Shown: positions 7,613-16,880, counted from the stretch's first letter. The stretch: DNA of 64,000 bases from CAVTRI01 sp963737075 (GCA_963737075.1 CAVTRI010000002.1:2294001-2358000), one strand, 5' to 3'. A program made the numbers and translations. The notes: generated by a model from the sequence alone, not told the origin.

Positions 7613-8913
7613 ACCCGGACGACCTGATCCTCATCAGTGTCGATGACCATATCTGCGAGCCCGCCGACATGTTCGACGGCCACGTGCCCGACCGTTATGC
7701 ATCGCTGGCGCCACGGGTGGTGACCGACGATGAAGGCGGCCAGCAGTGGTGGTACGGAAACGTCAAAGGCCGCAACCTCGGCCTCAACGCCGTCGCTGGA
7801 AAGCCGAGGGAATTGTTCAACATCGATGCCGCGCGCTATGACGAGATGCGCTCGGGGTGCTACGACGTGCACGAGCGGGTTCGGGACATGAACGCCGGCG
7901 GTCAGCTGGCAGGGCTCAACTTTCCAAACTTCACCGGCTTCTCCGGGCAGGTGCTCGATCAGGGCCCCGACCCCGAGGTCAACCTGGTGATGATCAAGGC
8001 GTACAACGACTGGCACGTCGACGAGTGGTGTGGCGCCTATCCCGAGCGGTTCATCCCCTGCGGCATCCTGCCGCTGTTCGATGTGGGCGAGACGGTGAAG
8101 GAGATCCGCCGGCTGGCAGGCAAGGGATGCCATGCAGTCACCTTCAGCGAAAACCCGGAAGCGCTGCGGATGCCTTCGATCTTCTCCGACTACTGGGACC
8201 CGGTGTTCGGCGCCGCGTGCGACGAGGGCACGGTGCTTTGCTGCCATGTCGGGTCGTCGTCGCGCAGCCCGCAGTCGGCTGTCGACGCTCCCGCCGGTGT
8301 CAAGATGACGCTCTCGTCCACCATGTCGATCTTCACCCTGGTCGATCTGCTCTGGGCGCCGTTCTGGGACCGCTTCCCGGACCTGCGGTTCTCGCTCACC
8401 GAGGGGGACGTCGGCTGGATCCCGTACTTCCTCTGGCGGGCCGAGCACGTCCACGATCGCCACCGGGGCTGGACCAAGCACGACTTTGGTTCCTACTCCG
8501 GGCCGGCCGAGATCTTCCGGAAGCACATCTTGTGCTGCTTCATCAATGACCGCATCGGGGTGAAGCTTCTCGACGAGCTCAACGAGGACAATGTGTGCTG
8601 GGAGTCGGACTTCCCGCACTCCGACGGAACATGGCCTCACGCGCCCGAGCGGGCGGCCGAGGTCCTCGGCGACCTGCCGGCCCCGACGGTGGCCAAGCTC
8701 ACCCATGAAAACGCCATGCGGCACTTCCGCTTCGACCCGTTTGCCAGCCGCCCTCCGGAGCGCTGCACGGCCGGCGCCCTGCGGGCGGAATCGCCGGATG
8801 TGGACGTCGTCACCCGCGTCGGCCGCCCGCCGACCGAGCGCGACCTCCAGCTGTGGAACGAGCTCACCAATCGCGCCGGCCGCCCGCGGGCGCCGCAGGC
8901 GGCACCGCGCTAA
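7609..8913 (+). CDS. amidohydrolase-2 family metal-dependent hydrolase
   Basis: A 434-residue TIM-barrel hydrolase or decarboxylase of the ACMSD/amidohydrolase-2 group. The first metal motif appears as SVDDHICEP (DxH-like), the barrel histidine as LCCHVGSSS, and the late aspartate as WESDFPHSDGTWPH. Such enzymes hydrolyse or decarboxylate cyclic intermediates. Its ATG overlaps the DUF35 stop and has a strong SD, so co-translation is likely. Actinobacterial relatives often sit beside LLM oxidoreductases and CoA transferases, as here. Substrate unknown. Confidence 0.88.
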   Translation: MNPDDLILISVDDHICEPADMFDGHVPDRYASLAPRVVTDDEGGQQWWYGNVKGRNLGLNAVAGKPRELFNIDAARYDEMRSGCYDVHERVRDMNAGGQLAGLNFPNFTGFSGQVLDQGPDPEVNLVMIKAYNDWHVDEWCGAYPERFIPCGILPLFDVGETVKEIRRLAGKGCHAVTFSENPEALRMPSIFSDYWDPVFGAACDEGTVLCCHVGSSSRSPQSAVDAPAGVKMTLSSTMSIFTLVDLLWAPFWDRFPDLRFSLTEGDVGWIPYFLWRAEHVHDRHRGWTKHDFGSYSGPAEIFRKHILCCFINDRIGVKLLDELNEDNVCWESDFPHSDGTWPHAPERAAEVLGDLPAPTVAKLTHENAMRHFRFDPFASRPPERCTAGALRAESPDVDVVTRVGRPPTERDLQLWNELTNRAGRPRAPQAAPR

Positions 8914-8917
8914 CACC

Positions 8918-9367
8918 TTGAGTGCGCCAACGATCGAGACGGAGCAGGCTCTGCGCTCGTTGTCGGAGAGCTACGCCAAAGCGGCAGACGACAGAGAGCC
9001 CGACAGCCTTGCTGACGTCTTCTGGCCCGACGGCCTCCTCGAGGTCTTTTACCCGGGTCAGACGCGGCCTCGCCGCTATGAGGGCCATGAGGAGATTCGA
9101 GGTTCGTGCCGGCGGCTGTCGCGGTTCCGTCTGACGATGCACATGCTCGGCCAGGCGATCTTTACGATCGACGGCGAGGAGGCCACAGGAGACGTGTACT
9201 GCGTAGCTCACCATCTCGACGCCGACAGGCTGGACACTGACTATGTGCTGTTTATCCGGTACGCCGACCGGTACCGTGCGGTCGGCGGCCGCTGGGGCAT
9301 CCGCCAGCGGCAGGTCCGGACCCTCTGGACCGAGACCAGGGTCATCGACGTCGCGGTGAATGGTTGA
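8918..9367 (+). CDS. NTF2-like (SnoaL/ring-hydroxylating beta type) protein
   Basis: A protein of about 149 residues with the cone-shaped NTF2 fold: an N-terminal helix pair 'ALRSLSESYAKAADDREPD', then 'FWPDGLLEVFYPGQT', a GHEEIR turn and a long antiparallel sheet ending in 'RWGIRQRQVRTLWTE'. Members are isomerases, dehydratases or small-molecule-binding subunits. The only usable start in frame is TTG at 8918, four bases after the amidohydrolase stop; no good SD is visible. The end overlaps the next gene's longer alternative start. Confidence 0.75.
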   Translation: MSAPTIETEQALRSLSESYAKAADDREPDSLADVFWPDGLLEVFYPGQTRPRRYEGHEEIRGSCRRLSRFRLTMHMLGQAIFTIDGEEATGDVYCVAHHLDADRLDTDYVLFIRYADRYRAVGGRWGIRQRQVRTLWTETRVIDVAVNG

Positions 9368-9392
9368 CAGTCAAAGGAAGGAAAGGCGACTG

Positions 9393-10343
9393 ATGTCTCC
9401 TGTCGAATTGTCAACCGCCATACCGTCGTTCCAGCCGGACGCACCACCGAACTGGGATCACCTCTTCGAGCTGGCCCGGCTCCTCGACCGGGGCGGGGTC
9501 GACCGGCTGTGCGTATCGGATCACGTCGTCTTCGGCGAGCACCTCGAGGAGTACGCCCGCCCGGAGATCGGCGGCGTGCAGGGTGGAGTCCAACCCACCG
9601 GCCCGGACGGGCACTGGCTGGAGCCCATGACGACGCTCGCGGTGGTGGCCGGCATGACGCAGCGCATCCGCCTGGCGACCAACATCCTGGTGGCCGCCCT
9701 GCGCCGTCCGGTGGTGCTGGCCAAGAGCGCGGCGACCCTCGATGTCCTCTCGGGTGGCCGGCTGGACCTTGGCGTCGGCGTCGGCTGGCAGCGGGAGGAG
9801 TACGACGCCGCGGGCTTGGCGTTCGAAGGCCGCGGGAAGATCCTCGACCACACACTGGAGGTCCTCCAGATGCTGTGGCGGGAGCCGCGGGCGCGGTACG
9901 ACGGGATGGGCCTCGCGTTCGAGGCCATCCACATGATGCCCAAGCCGGCGCAGCCCGGCGGGGTGCCGATCTGGGTGAGCGGCACGGTCAACCCGCGAGT
10001 CGCGCGCCGGGTGGCTCGCTTCGGCTCAGGCTGGATCCCGTGGGGCGACAGCGCGGCGGACGTCGTCTCGGGCATCGCCCGCATGAGGGAGAGCCTGGAG
10101 GCGCTGGGAAATGACCCATCCGGGCTGGAGGTCGCTGGGAACTTGCGTACCGTGCGCGGAGGCGACGGCGCGATCGATGTCAACCGGACAATGGAAGCCG
10201 TGCCGGCCCTGATGTCAGCCGGAGTGACCGATTTCCGGTTGCGGTTCCAGCTTCCGCAGGACCCGAGCGCGGCTGAGGCCGACGTGCGGCGCACGGTCGA
10301 GGCCTTCCGGGCCGCCGCCGGCCGGACGGACCCGATCGAATGA
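9393..10343 (+). CDS. LLM-class F420-dependent oxidoreductase
   Basis: A bacterial luciferase-like TIM barrel of about 316 residues. Motifs typical of F420-using actinobacterial members are 'RIRLATNILVAALRRPVVLA' and 'GRLDLGVGVGWQREEYDAAG'. The start at ATG 9393 is preferred over 9360 because GGAAGGAAAGG ends seven bases before it. It would catalyse a hydride transfer to or from an intermediate of this pathway using deazaflavin F420, or less likely FMN. Its stop overlaps the CoA-transferase ATG (ATGA). Confidence 0.88.
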   Translation: MSPVELSTAIPSFQPDAPPNWDHLFELARLLDRGGVDRLCVSDHVVFGEHLEEYARPEIGGVQGGVQPTGPDGHWLEPMTTLAVVAGMTQRIRLATNILVAALRRPVVLAKSAATLDVLSGGRLDLGVGVGWQREEYDAAGLAFEGRGKILDHTLEVLQMLWREPRARYDGMGLAFEAIHMMPKPAQPGGVPIWVSGTVNPRVARRVARFGSGWIPWGDSAADVVSGIARMRESLEALGNDPSGLEVAGNLRTVRGGDGAIDVNRTMEAVPALMSAGVTDFRLRFQLPQDPSAAEADVRRTVEAFRAAAGRTDPIE

Positions 10344-12742
10344 CAGCCGACTCCGAACCCCCGAGCCCCGGGCCACTGGCCGACCTTGCAGGCGGGCCGC
10401 TGCGAGTCCTCGACCTGTCGCTCGGGATCGCCGGCGGGTACTGCACCAAGCTGTTGGCCGACGCCGGCGCCGACGTCGTCATGGTCGAGCCCGAGGGCGG
10501 CGCACCGTTGCGCCGCTGGTCCGCCACCAGCGGGCCCGTCGACGAGGACGGGGCGCTCTTTCAGTTCCTCGCAACCTCGAAGAGGTCGATCACCGGCTCG
10601 GTCGGCGACGCGCAGGTCGCGAAGCTGGCAGCAGGAGCCGACATGCTCGTCGAGGACCGCGCCCCCGGCTCGTTTGACGGCACCGGAATCCTGGCCATTT
10701 CCGGCCTGGTCGTCGTCTCAATCAGCCCCTATGGCCGCAGCGGTCCGTGGGCGTGCCGCCCGGCGACCGATTTCATCATCCAGGCCGAAAGCGGGTGTAT
10801 CAGCGGTCGGGGGCTCCCCGGAGGCGAGCCCTTTGCCGTTGGCGGGCGGGTCTTCGACTTCGTCGCCGGTGCCTACGCCGCCACCGCGGGCCTGGCCGCG
10901 GCGCACGCCGCCCGCTACAGCGGACACGGCGAGCACGTCGATGTCTCCATCGCGGAGGCGGCCGCGATCGGCAGCTTCGCTTGCCACGCCGAACTGACCG
11001 CCCGGCTCGCCGGCGTCACCGGGCCCGATGCCTGGCGCCACCCTCCCCAACAGGTGGAGATTCCGTCCATCGAGCCGACCGCGGACGGATGGGTGGGCTT
11101 CACCACCAACTCCCGACAGCAGTTCGACGACTTCCTGCTGTTGATCGAACACCCGGAGCTGATAGGCGACGAGCGCTTCACCCTGGTGAGGGAGCGATGG
11201 CGTCATTTCGATGCCTGGAACACCATCGTTCACGCGTGGACGCAAACCCACCCGACAGATGAGGTGATCCGGCGAGCCGTGGAGCTGCGCATCCCCGTCG
11301 CTCCGGTCGCCAACGCGGCGACCGTCCGAGCCAACCCACAGTTCGTCGAGCGTGAGGTGTTCTGTGCTAACCCCTCAGGCGGGTTTCTCCAGCCCCGGTG
11401 CCCGTACATCATCGACGGTCTGAATCGGCCGGTCTGGAGGCGGGTCCCGCAGGCAGGCCAGCACACCGGGCATATCGATTGGCAGACACCACCCGTCCGA
11501 GGCGAGTGCCGGTCCACGATGCCCTTGGAAGGACTGCGGGTCCTGGACATGACCGCCTGGGTCGCGGGACCGCTGGCGGCGCACTTCCTCGCTGTCCTCG
11601 GCGCGGACGTCATCCACCTCGAGTCCGTCACCCACCTGGACGGGATGCGGGCGACGGGCGGGTCGCTCGCCGGGCGCTACCCGCAATGGTGGGAGTGCAG
11701 CAGCCAGTTCCTCTCCGTCAACACCGACAAGCGGGATATGACAATCGACCTGCAATCTCCGCGGGGGCGCAAGCTGTTCGACCGCCTCGTGAGGTGGGCC
11801 GACGTCGTCATCGAGAATTTCACGCCCCGGGTCATGGACAACTTCGGCTTCACCTGGGAGGCGCTGCACGCCATCAATCCCCGCTTGATCATGGTCCGGA
11901 TGCCGGCTTTCGGACTTGACGGGCCGTGGCGGGAGTGGACGGGATTCGCCCAGACCATGGAACAGGCAACGGGCCTGGCGTGGGTGACCGGGCACCGCGA
12001 CGATCAGCCCCGGATCCAGCGGGGCCCGTGCGACATCGTCTCCGGGGTGAGCGCGGTGTTCTCGACGTTGGTCGCACTCGAGGTGCGCGCCAGCCAAGGC
12101 GAGGGCGTCCACGTGGAGTCCACGATGGTGGAGGCAGCCCTCAATGCGGCGGCGGAGCAGATTGTCGAGTACGGCAAGTACGGCCGCGTGATGAGCCGCC
12201 AGGGCAACCGGTCCCTGTGGGCCGCTCCCCAGGGCCTCTACCGGACCCAGGACGAGCAATGGCTGGCGGTCTCGGTAGAGACCGACGGACAGTGGGCGGC
12301 GCTGTGCTCAGTTCTTGGCACCACCGCCTGGGCGGCCGACGTGAGCTTGTCCACGCTCGCCGTCCGGCGGGACCGCGAGGACGAGTTGGATCCCGTGATC
12401 GCCCAATGGGTTGCAGGGCGGGACGCCCTCACAGCGGTCCAGGCGCTGGTCGCAGCCGGTGTGCCAGCGGGGACCGTGGTCGACCAGCGGCGTCTCACCG
12501 CACATCCCCAGTTCGCGGCCCGAGGTTTCTTCGAGGAGCTCGGACATCCTGTTGTCGGGAGGCAGCCGGTGCCAGGCATACCCGTGCGCTTTTCCTCTGT
12601 ACATCGATGGATGCAGCGCCATGCCCCGACACTCGGCGAGCACAACTATCAGATTCTGGAGGAAGTGCTCGGCCTCGTTGGTGCAGACATCAAGGCCCTC
12701 GAAGTGGACGGGGTTATCGGGGAGCGTCCGGTCGGGCTGTGA
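10340..12742 (+). CDS. fused double-domain class III CoA transferase (CaiB/BaiF)
   Basis: An 800-residue protein made of two complete CaiB/BaiF units in tandem. Unit 1 is about residues 20-385, opening 'LRVLDLSLGIAGGYCTKLLA'; unit 2 is about 394-800, opening 'LRVLDMTAWVAGPLAAHFLA'. Family III enzymes are normally ~400-residue subunits that interlock as dimers, so the fusion could form an internal pseudo-dimer. Predicted role: moving CoA onto the pathway substrate so the thiolase/DUF35 pair can act. It is the last gene of the operon. The next gene is convergent and ends only two bases away. Confidence 0.92.
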   Translation: MTADSEPPSPGPLADLAGGPLRVLDLSLGIAGGYCTKLLADAGADVVMVEPEGGAPLRRWSATSGPVDEDGALFQFLATSKRSITGSVGDAQVAKLAAGADMLVEDRAPGSFDGTGILAISGLVVVSISPYGRSGPWACRPATDFIIQAESGCISGRGLPGGEPFAVGGRVFDFVAGAYAATAGLAAAHAARYSGHGEHVDVSIAEAAAIGSFACHAELTARLAGVTGPDAWRHPPQQVEIPSIEPTADGWVGFTTNSRQQFDDFLLLIEHPELIGDERFTLVRERWRHFDAWNTIVHAWTQTHPTDEVIRRAVELRIPVAPVANAATVRANPQFVEREVFCANPSGGFLQPRCPYIIDGLNRPVWRRVPQAGQHTGHIDWQTPPVRGECRSTMPLEGLRVLDMTAWVAGPLAAHFLAVLGADVIHLESVTHLDGMRATGGSLAGRYPQWWECSSQFLSVNTDKRDMTIDLQSPRGRKLFDRLVRWADVVIENFTPRVMDNFGFTWEALHAINPRLIMVRMPAFGLDGPWREWTGFAQTMEQATGLAWVTGHRDDQPRIQRGPCDIVSGVSAVFSTLVALEVRASQGEGVHVESTMVEAALNAAAEQIVEYGKYGRVMSRQGNRSLWAAPQGLYRTQDEQWLAVSVETDGQWAALCSVLGTTAWAADVSLSTLAVRRDREDELDPVIAQWVAGRDALTAVQALVAAGVPAGTVVDQRRLTAHPQFAARGFFEELGHPVVGRQPVPGIPVRFSSVHRWMQRHAPTLGEHNYQILEEVLGLVGADIKALEVDGVIGERPVGL

Positions 12743-12744
12743 GA

Positions 12745-13566
12745 TCAGTCGTTGTCCTCGGCGAGCACGGCGGCTCGTGTATCGGGGACGGCCAGCCGCC
12801 GCGCGTAGTCGACGAAGCTGCGGAGAGTGTGGCCGCCATCGACCGCGAGGGTCTGGCCGGTCACCCAGCTCGACTCCGGGCCGGCCAGGTATCTCACCGC
12901 CGCCGCCACATCATCGATTCGTCCCGGGCGACGGAGCGGCTGGCCGTCCAGGAAGTCCGAGAGCAGCTCCGGGTAGCGGAACGTGCCCTCCGTGGCCGGC
13001 GTTCGCGTCAGCCCGGGCCGGACCGAGTTCACGCGGATCCCCAACTCGCCCAGCTCGTCGGCCGCCACCCGTACGAGATGGTCAACTGCGGCCTTGCCCA
13101 CGCAGTATGAAGCCAGATATCGGGTGGTGAACGCGGCGGCGGTGGACGAGATGGCCACGAACGAGCCGGAGCCGTTGCGCACCATCGCCCGGCCGGCGTA
13201 TTTCAGGCACAGGAACACAGGTCGGATGTTGCCGGCGACCTGCTCCATGAACTCGGTGTCGTCGTAGAGGAGCACCGGCTTCATGCCGGCTGCGCCCGGG
13301 ACTACCACCGCGATGTCCAGCTCCCCTGACGGTCCGGCGGCTGCGGCTACGGCTCGTCGCACCTGGTCGGCATCGTTGGCGTCGCAGGCGGCATAGCGGG
13401 TCTCGAGCCCGTCCGTCTCCAACAGAGCGGCGGCTTGCCGCAGCTTCGCTTCCGTACGCCCGACCAGGGTGACCGACGCGCCGTCCTTGGCCAGCAGCCG
13501 TGCGCTGCCCAGCCCGATTCCCGACCCGCCACCGACCACAATTGCCCGCAGTCCGGAGAGCATCAT
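12745..13566 (-). CDS. short-chain dehydrogenase/reductase
   Basis: A 273-residue Rossmann oxidoreductase. It has the cofactor loop VGGGSGIGLGSA, the central 'IDI/AVVVPGAAG' region in place of NNAG, and the catalytic Ser...Tyr-Cys-Val-Gly-Lys (YxxxK), and ends with 'VTGQTLAVDGGHTL', as classical SDRs do. The ATG at 13566 follows AGGAGGT by six bases, so the 11-residue longer frame is rejected. Probable NAD(P)-dependent alcohol/ketone step. Its position beside the catabolic operon fits a shared pathway. Confidence 0.88.
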   Translation of the reverse strand: MMLSGLRAIVVGGGSGIGLGSARLLAKDGASVTLVGRTEAKLRQAAALLETDGLETRYAACDANDADQVRRAVAAAAGPSGELDIAVVVPGAAGMKPVLLYDDTEFMEQVAGNIRPVFLCLKYAGRAMVRNGSGSFVAISSTAAAFTTRYLASYCVGKAAVDHLVRVAADELGELGIRVNSVRPGLTRTPATEGTFRYPELLSDFLDGQPLRRPGRIDDVAAAVRYLAGPESSWVTGQTLAVDGGHTLRSFVDYARRLAVPDTRAAVLAEDND

Positions 13567-13713
13567 CGGCGCACCTCCTCTGTCCGTCCGACGGTTCATC
13601 CTCCCCGGATAATGACCGCTGCGCCAGACGGCACGGCGGTGATGCCCGCCTCGGCGGCAGGTATGCCCGGGTTGCCCATTGCGGAATCAGCAAGCCGTTG
13701 TACCGTTGGCGTG

Positions 13714-14508
13714 GTGAGCGATGACACCTGGGCCAGCTTGGCTCACCAATTTGTCGACGAGGCCTATGCCTCAGTGAAGGGGTACGTGCGCACCTATGTG
13801 ATGCACCAGCACCTGCTGGAGCACCTTCCGGCGGCTCCTGCGTCTGTGCTCGACGTCGGCGGCGGCGCTGGCCACCAATCGTTCCCGCTGGCCCATGCCG
13901 GTTACGACGTGATGCTGCTCGACTCGTCGCCGGCGATGCTGGACAAGGCTCGACAGCGACTTCAGCGGCTGCCCGGTGAGGCCCAGCGACGGGTGACGCT
14001 CGTGGAGGCCGACGGCGAGCACGCCGACGAAGCGGTGGACGGTCGGCGCTTCGCCGCCGTGTTGTGCCATGGGGTGCTCGGGTACTTGGAGCAGCCCGAG
14101 CCGATGGTCGACCAGCTGTGCCGGTGCGCTGCTGCCGGGGGCATCGTCTCGATCATGACGGGCAACGCCAAGGCGACGGCGGTGCAACCGGCCTTGGAAC
14201 GGCGATGGGACGACGCTCTGGCGTCGTTCGACGCCAGAACCGGGATCGGCGTGCTGGGAGTGCGGGGTCGAGCCGAGACTGTCGAGGAGCTCAGCGAGCT
14301 GGTCCGTAGCCGCGGCGTGGCGCCGCTGCGCTGGTACGGGGTATGGCTGTTCATCGACTGGCTCGAGTTCAGTGGAGCCGAGTTAGACCCAAGCGATTCC
14401 AAGCAGTTGGTGGCGACGGCCGCCGTCGAGCTCGAAGCCAGCCGACGAGACCCCTATCGGCAGCTCAGTCGTGTCTTTCATCTCGTGGGACGGAAAGGTC
14501 CGAGCTGA
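13714..14508 (+). CDS. class I SAM-dependent methyltransferase
   Basis: A protein of about 264 residues. The SAM-binding motif I is LDVGGGAGHQSFPLA, followed by an acidic residue at the end of strand 2 (VMLLDSS) and 'FAAVLCHGVLGYLEQPE' as post-motif I, a layout like CmoM/SmtA-type methyltransferases. A TACCGT box at 13701-13706, seven bases before the GTG, points to a leaderless mRNA; no SD is present. Substrate unknown. It runs convergent to the SDR at 14576. Confidence 0.82.
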   Translation: MSDDTWASLAHQFVDEAYASVKGYVRTYVMHQHLLEHLPAAPASVLDVGGGAGHQSFPLAHAGYDVMLLDSSPAMLDKARQRLQRLPGEAQRRVTLVEADGEHADEAVDGRRFAAVLCHGVLGYLEQPEPMVDQLCRCAAAGGIVSIMTGNAKATAVQPALERRWDDALASFDARTGIGVLGVRGRAETVEELSELVRSRGVAPLRWYGVWLFIDWLEFSGAELDPSDSKQLVATAAVELEASRRDPYRQLSRVFHLVGRKGPS

Positions 14509-14575
14509 CAGACAGCCACAGCCGTGGGCAGTCGATGTTCGGCGCAGGTGGTTGGGACCCCTCTGTTCTGCTCGC

Positions 14576-15370
14576 CTAGGTGGCCAACGACGGAGACGTG
14601 ATGAGCCGTCGCAGGTCCGGATAAGCGGTGTGCTCCCAGCCGCCGTCGACGAGCAGGTTGACGCCGGTGATATAGGCGGCGTCGTCGCTGGCAAGGAACA
14701 GGGCGGCGCCGGCGATGTCGGCCGGTTGAGCCGGTCGTCGCAGCGGTATCTGTTGCATGAACGCGTCCCGAGCCTCGGGACTCGCGAGCACGGGCTCGAC
14801 CAGCGGCGTCTCGGTCAGCCCCGGCGAGACGGTCGAGACGCGGACGCCGAGATCGCCGAGCTCGATCGCGGCGGACGCGGTGAGGCTGGCGACGGCGGCC
14901 TTGGCGGCCGAGTAGGCAGAACCGAAGACCATCGGCACCCGGGAGTTGAGCGACGCGATGTTGACGATGGCGCCTCCACCACTGGAGGTCATGTGCCTGG
15001 CGGCGTGCTTTACTCCGAAGAACACGCTCTTGAGGCACAGGGCGACCGTGAAGTCCCAGTCGGCCTCGGTCAGGTCGGTGATCAGCGCGCCACGTGATCC
15101 TCCAGCGACGTTGAACATCGCATATAGGCCCCCGAACCGCTCGACACTCAACGAGACCAATCGGGCGACATCTGCTTCGACCGTCACATCGCTGCGGTGG
15201 GTCACCACCGAGTCGCCGACTTCGTTCTGGAGGGAGTTCAGGCCGTCCTGGTTGAGATCGCCGGCGACGACGCGGCCTCCCTCGGAGACGAATCGCCGGG
15301 CGATGGCGCGGCCGATCCCGGACGCGGCTCCAGTAACCACCGCCTGCTTACCAGCGAATCGCTCGCTCAT
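14576..15370 (-). CDS. short-chain dehydrogenase/reductase
   Basis: A 264-residue classical SDR: TGAASGIGRAIA cofactor loop, FNVAGG (NAG equivalent), catalytic SLNSR...SAYSAAKAAV (Ser, Tyr, Lys) and a C-terminal 'ITGVNLLVDGGWEHT'. The ATG at 15370 is preceded by AAGGAGAAAGCC and overlaps the TetR stop (ATGA), so the two are co-translated. The partner TetR gene probably responds to a substrate of this enzyme. Confidence 0.88.
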   Translation of the reverse strand: MSERFAGKQAVVTGAASGIGRAIARRFVSEGGRVVAGDLNQDGLNSLQNEVGDSVVTHRSDVTVEADVARLVSLSVERFGGLYAMFNVAGGSRGALITDLTEADWDFTVALCLKSVFFGVKHAARHMTSSGGGAIVNIASLNSRVPMVFGSAYSAAKAAVASLTASAAIELGDLGVRVSTVSPGLTETPLVEPVLASPEARDAFMQQIPLRRPAQPADIAGAALFLASDDAAYITGVNLLVDGGWEHTAYPDLRRLITSPSLAT

Positions 15371-16011
15371 GGCTTTCTCCTTCGGGGACGTGTGGTGCTG
15401 GCGGTCATGCCGGCTATCCACTGCTCAAGAAGCACCTGGGACAGGTGGTTGATGTCGACGTTGTGGCCCTCGATCGCATGGGCAACCGGGGTCACCAGGT
15501 TCAGCAGGATGAGCGACGCCGCCACGTCGGGCGGAACGGTGTCGGGCAGTTCACCCGAGTCCATGGCCGCTGTGATGCGTTCCACGACCAGCGCGAGCAG
15601 CTCGGGGTGGGCGGCGTGGGGGCTTCCGGCCGGCAGCGACCGCATGAACTCGCTTGCCATACCTACATGACCGGGCCTGGCGTCGCGCCAGGCGTCGATG
15701 ATCGCGGCCCGGATGTGCTCGAGCGCGGTGCGGATGTCGACGTCGCCGGCGGCGTCGAGCCGCTCGGATGCGTCGCAGGCGAGGCGGCGGTTGAACTCGC
15801 GAAGCAGTCCCGCCTTGGTGTCGAAGATACGAAAGAAGGTGGCTCGGCCGACACCGGCGTGCTCGCAGATGTCATCGACGTTGAGCTCGTCGAACGACCG
15901 CGACGCGAGGAGCTCGTTGGCGGCGTCAAACAACAGCTCGGCGTTGCGTTCTCGGCGAAGGCTTCGACCGTCGGTCCTTGCGGCCGGATCGACTGGCTCG
16001 ACGGCGGTCAT
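15367..16011 (-). CDS. TetR-family transcriptional regulator
   Basis: A 214-residue regulator. The N-terminal helix-turn-helix is clear ('FDELNVDDICEHAGVGRATF' then 'FRIFDTKAGLLREF'); the C-terminal half is an all-helical ligand and dimer domain. It is translationally coupled on both sides: ATGA overlap with the truncated TPP gene upstream and with the SDR downstream. The palindrome at 16861-16880, ahead of the first gene of this unit, is a good candidate for its own operator, giving autoregulation. Confidence 0.88.
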   Translation of the reverse strand: MTAVEPVDPAARTDGRSLRRERNAELLFDAANELLASRSFDELNVDDICEHAGVGRATFFRIFDTKAGLLREFNRRLACDASERLDAAGDVDIRTALEHIRAAIIDAWRDARPGHVGMASEFMRSLPAGSPHAAHPELLALVVERITAAMDSGELPDTVPPDVAASLILLNLVTPVAHAIEGHNVDINHLSQVLLEQWIAGMTASTTRPRRRKP

Positions 16012-16859
16012 CGCAGCGGAAGGTTTTCGTAGTAGGGGATGACCACCTCGCCTTCGGCTTCGAGGTTGCCGAGCATCTGCGTCGTGATCGGGTGGACGAT
16101 CTTGGCCGAGGTGGCGACGTTGATCACCGCGGGGCCACCCGACTCGAGGGCCCGGACCATTGCCGGGCGGAGCTGTTCGATGGTCGTCACGTGCTGGCCG
16201 AACGCCCCGAACCCCTCGGCCACGAGGTCGTACCGGGTTGGCGCCAGCCGCGAGATCACATCACCTTCGGGCCCGTAGACGGCGTGCTGACCTAGGATCG
16301 ACATCCCCCAGCACGAATTGTTGAACACGACGGTCACGATCGGCAGCCGGTGGCGGACCATGGTGTCCCATTCCTGAATGTGGAAACCGATGGCACCATC
16401 GCCGGTCACCTGGATCACCCGGCGATCCGGATAGGCATACTGCGCCCCGAGAGCGAAGCCTTGCCCGACGCCGAGATGCCCCTGGTAACCGAGCGCCAAC
16501 ACCATCTCCAGGTCGATGGTGGCCGTCGCCCAATCGATCCACACCGCAGCTTCGCCGCCGTCTCGAACCAGGATCGACCCGGGCGGCATCTCAGCGGTGA
16601 TCTCGCGCGCGATCCGGTACGGGTGGATCCCGTCGTCCTCCATGCCGGCACCCTCGAACAGCATGTCCCCCAGGCGCTTCATGCCAGTGGCCTGCGATGC
16701 CCACGCCGTGCCGTCCCGAGGCTCCAGACGGGCGCCGATGGCGTCCAGTGCCGCCGCCAGATCACCCACCGGACCCACATCGACCGGCCCCAGGCGTCCC
16801 ACCTCGGACGGGTCGAGGTTCAGTTGGATGATCTTGGCGCCCTTCAGACGGGTGGCCAC
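16008..16859 (-). pseudogene. TPP-dependent enzyme (acetolactate-synthase-like), N-terminally truncated
   Basis: Only the end of the central domain (TRLKGAKIIQLNLDPSEVGR) and the whole pyrophosphate-binding domain remain: the GDGAIGFH...FNNS motif (GDG-x-NN) binds Mg-TPP. Intact relatives have about 550 residues; this has 283. The PYR domain with the catalytic glutamate is missing, so it cannot act alone. The visible frame is nevertheless clean and starts with GTG six bases after a TACATA box lying inside a palindromic operator, so it may still be transcribed and translated as the leader gene of the TetR-SDR unit. A split-subunit enzyme is less likely because part of the central domain is attached. 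Confidence 0.75.
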
Positions 16860-16860
16860 A

Positions 16861-16880
16861 CACTGTATGTACGAACAGTG
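16861..16880. promoter_or_regulatory. TetR-type palindromic operator overlapping a -10 box
   Basis: CACTGTATGTACGAACAGTG is a 20-base near-perfect palindrome: CACTGT/ACAGTG arms, central GTAC, two mismatched position pairs. It begins two bases upstream of the truncated TPP gene of the TPP-TetR-SDR unit and contains TACATA, a -10-like element for that strand. Typical of TetR autoregulation. Confidence 0.55.
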
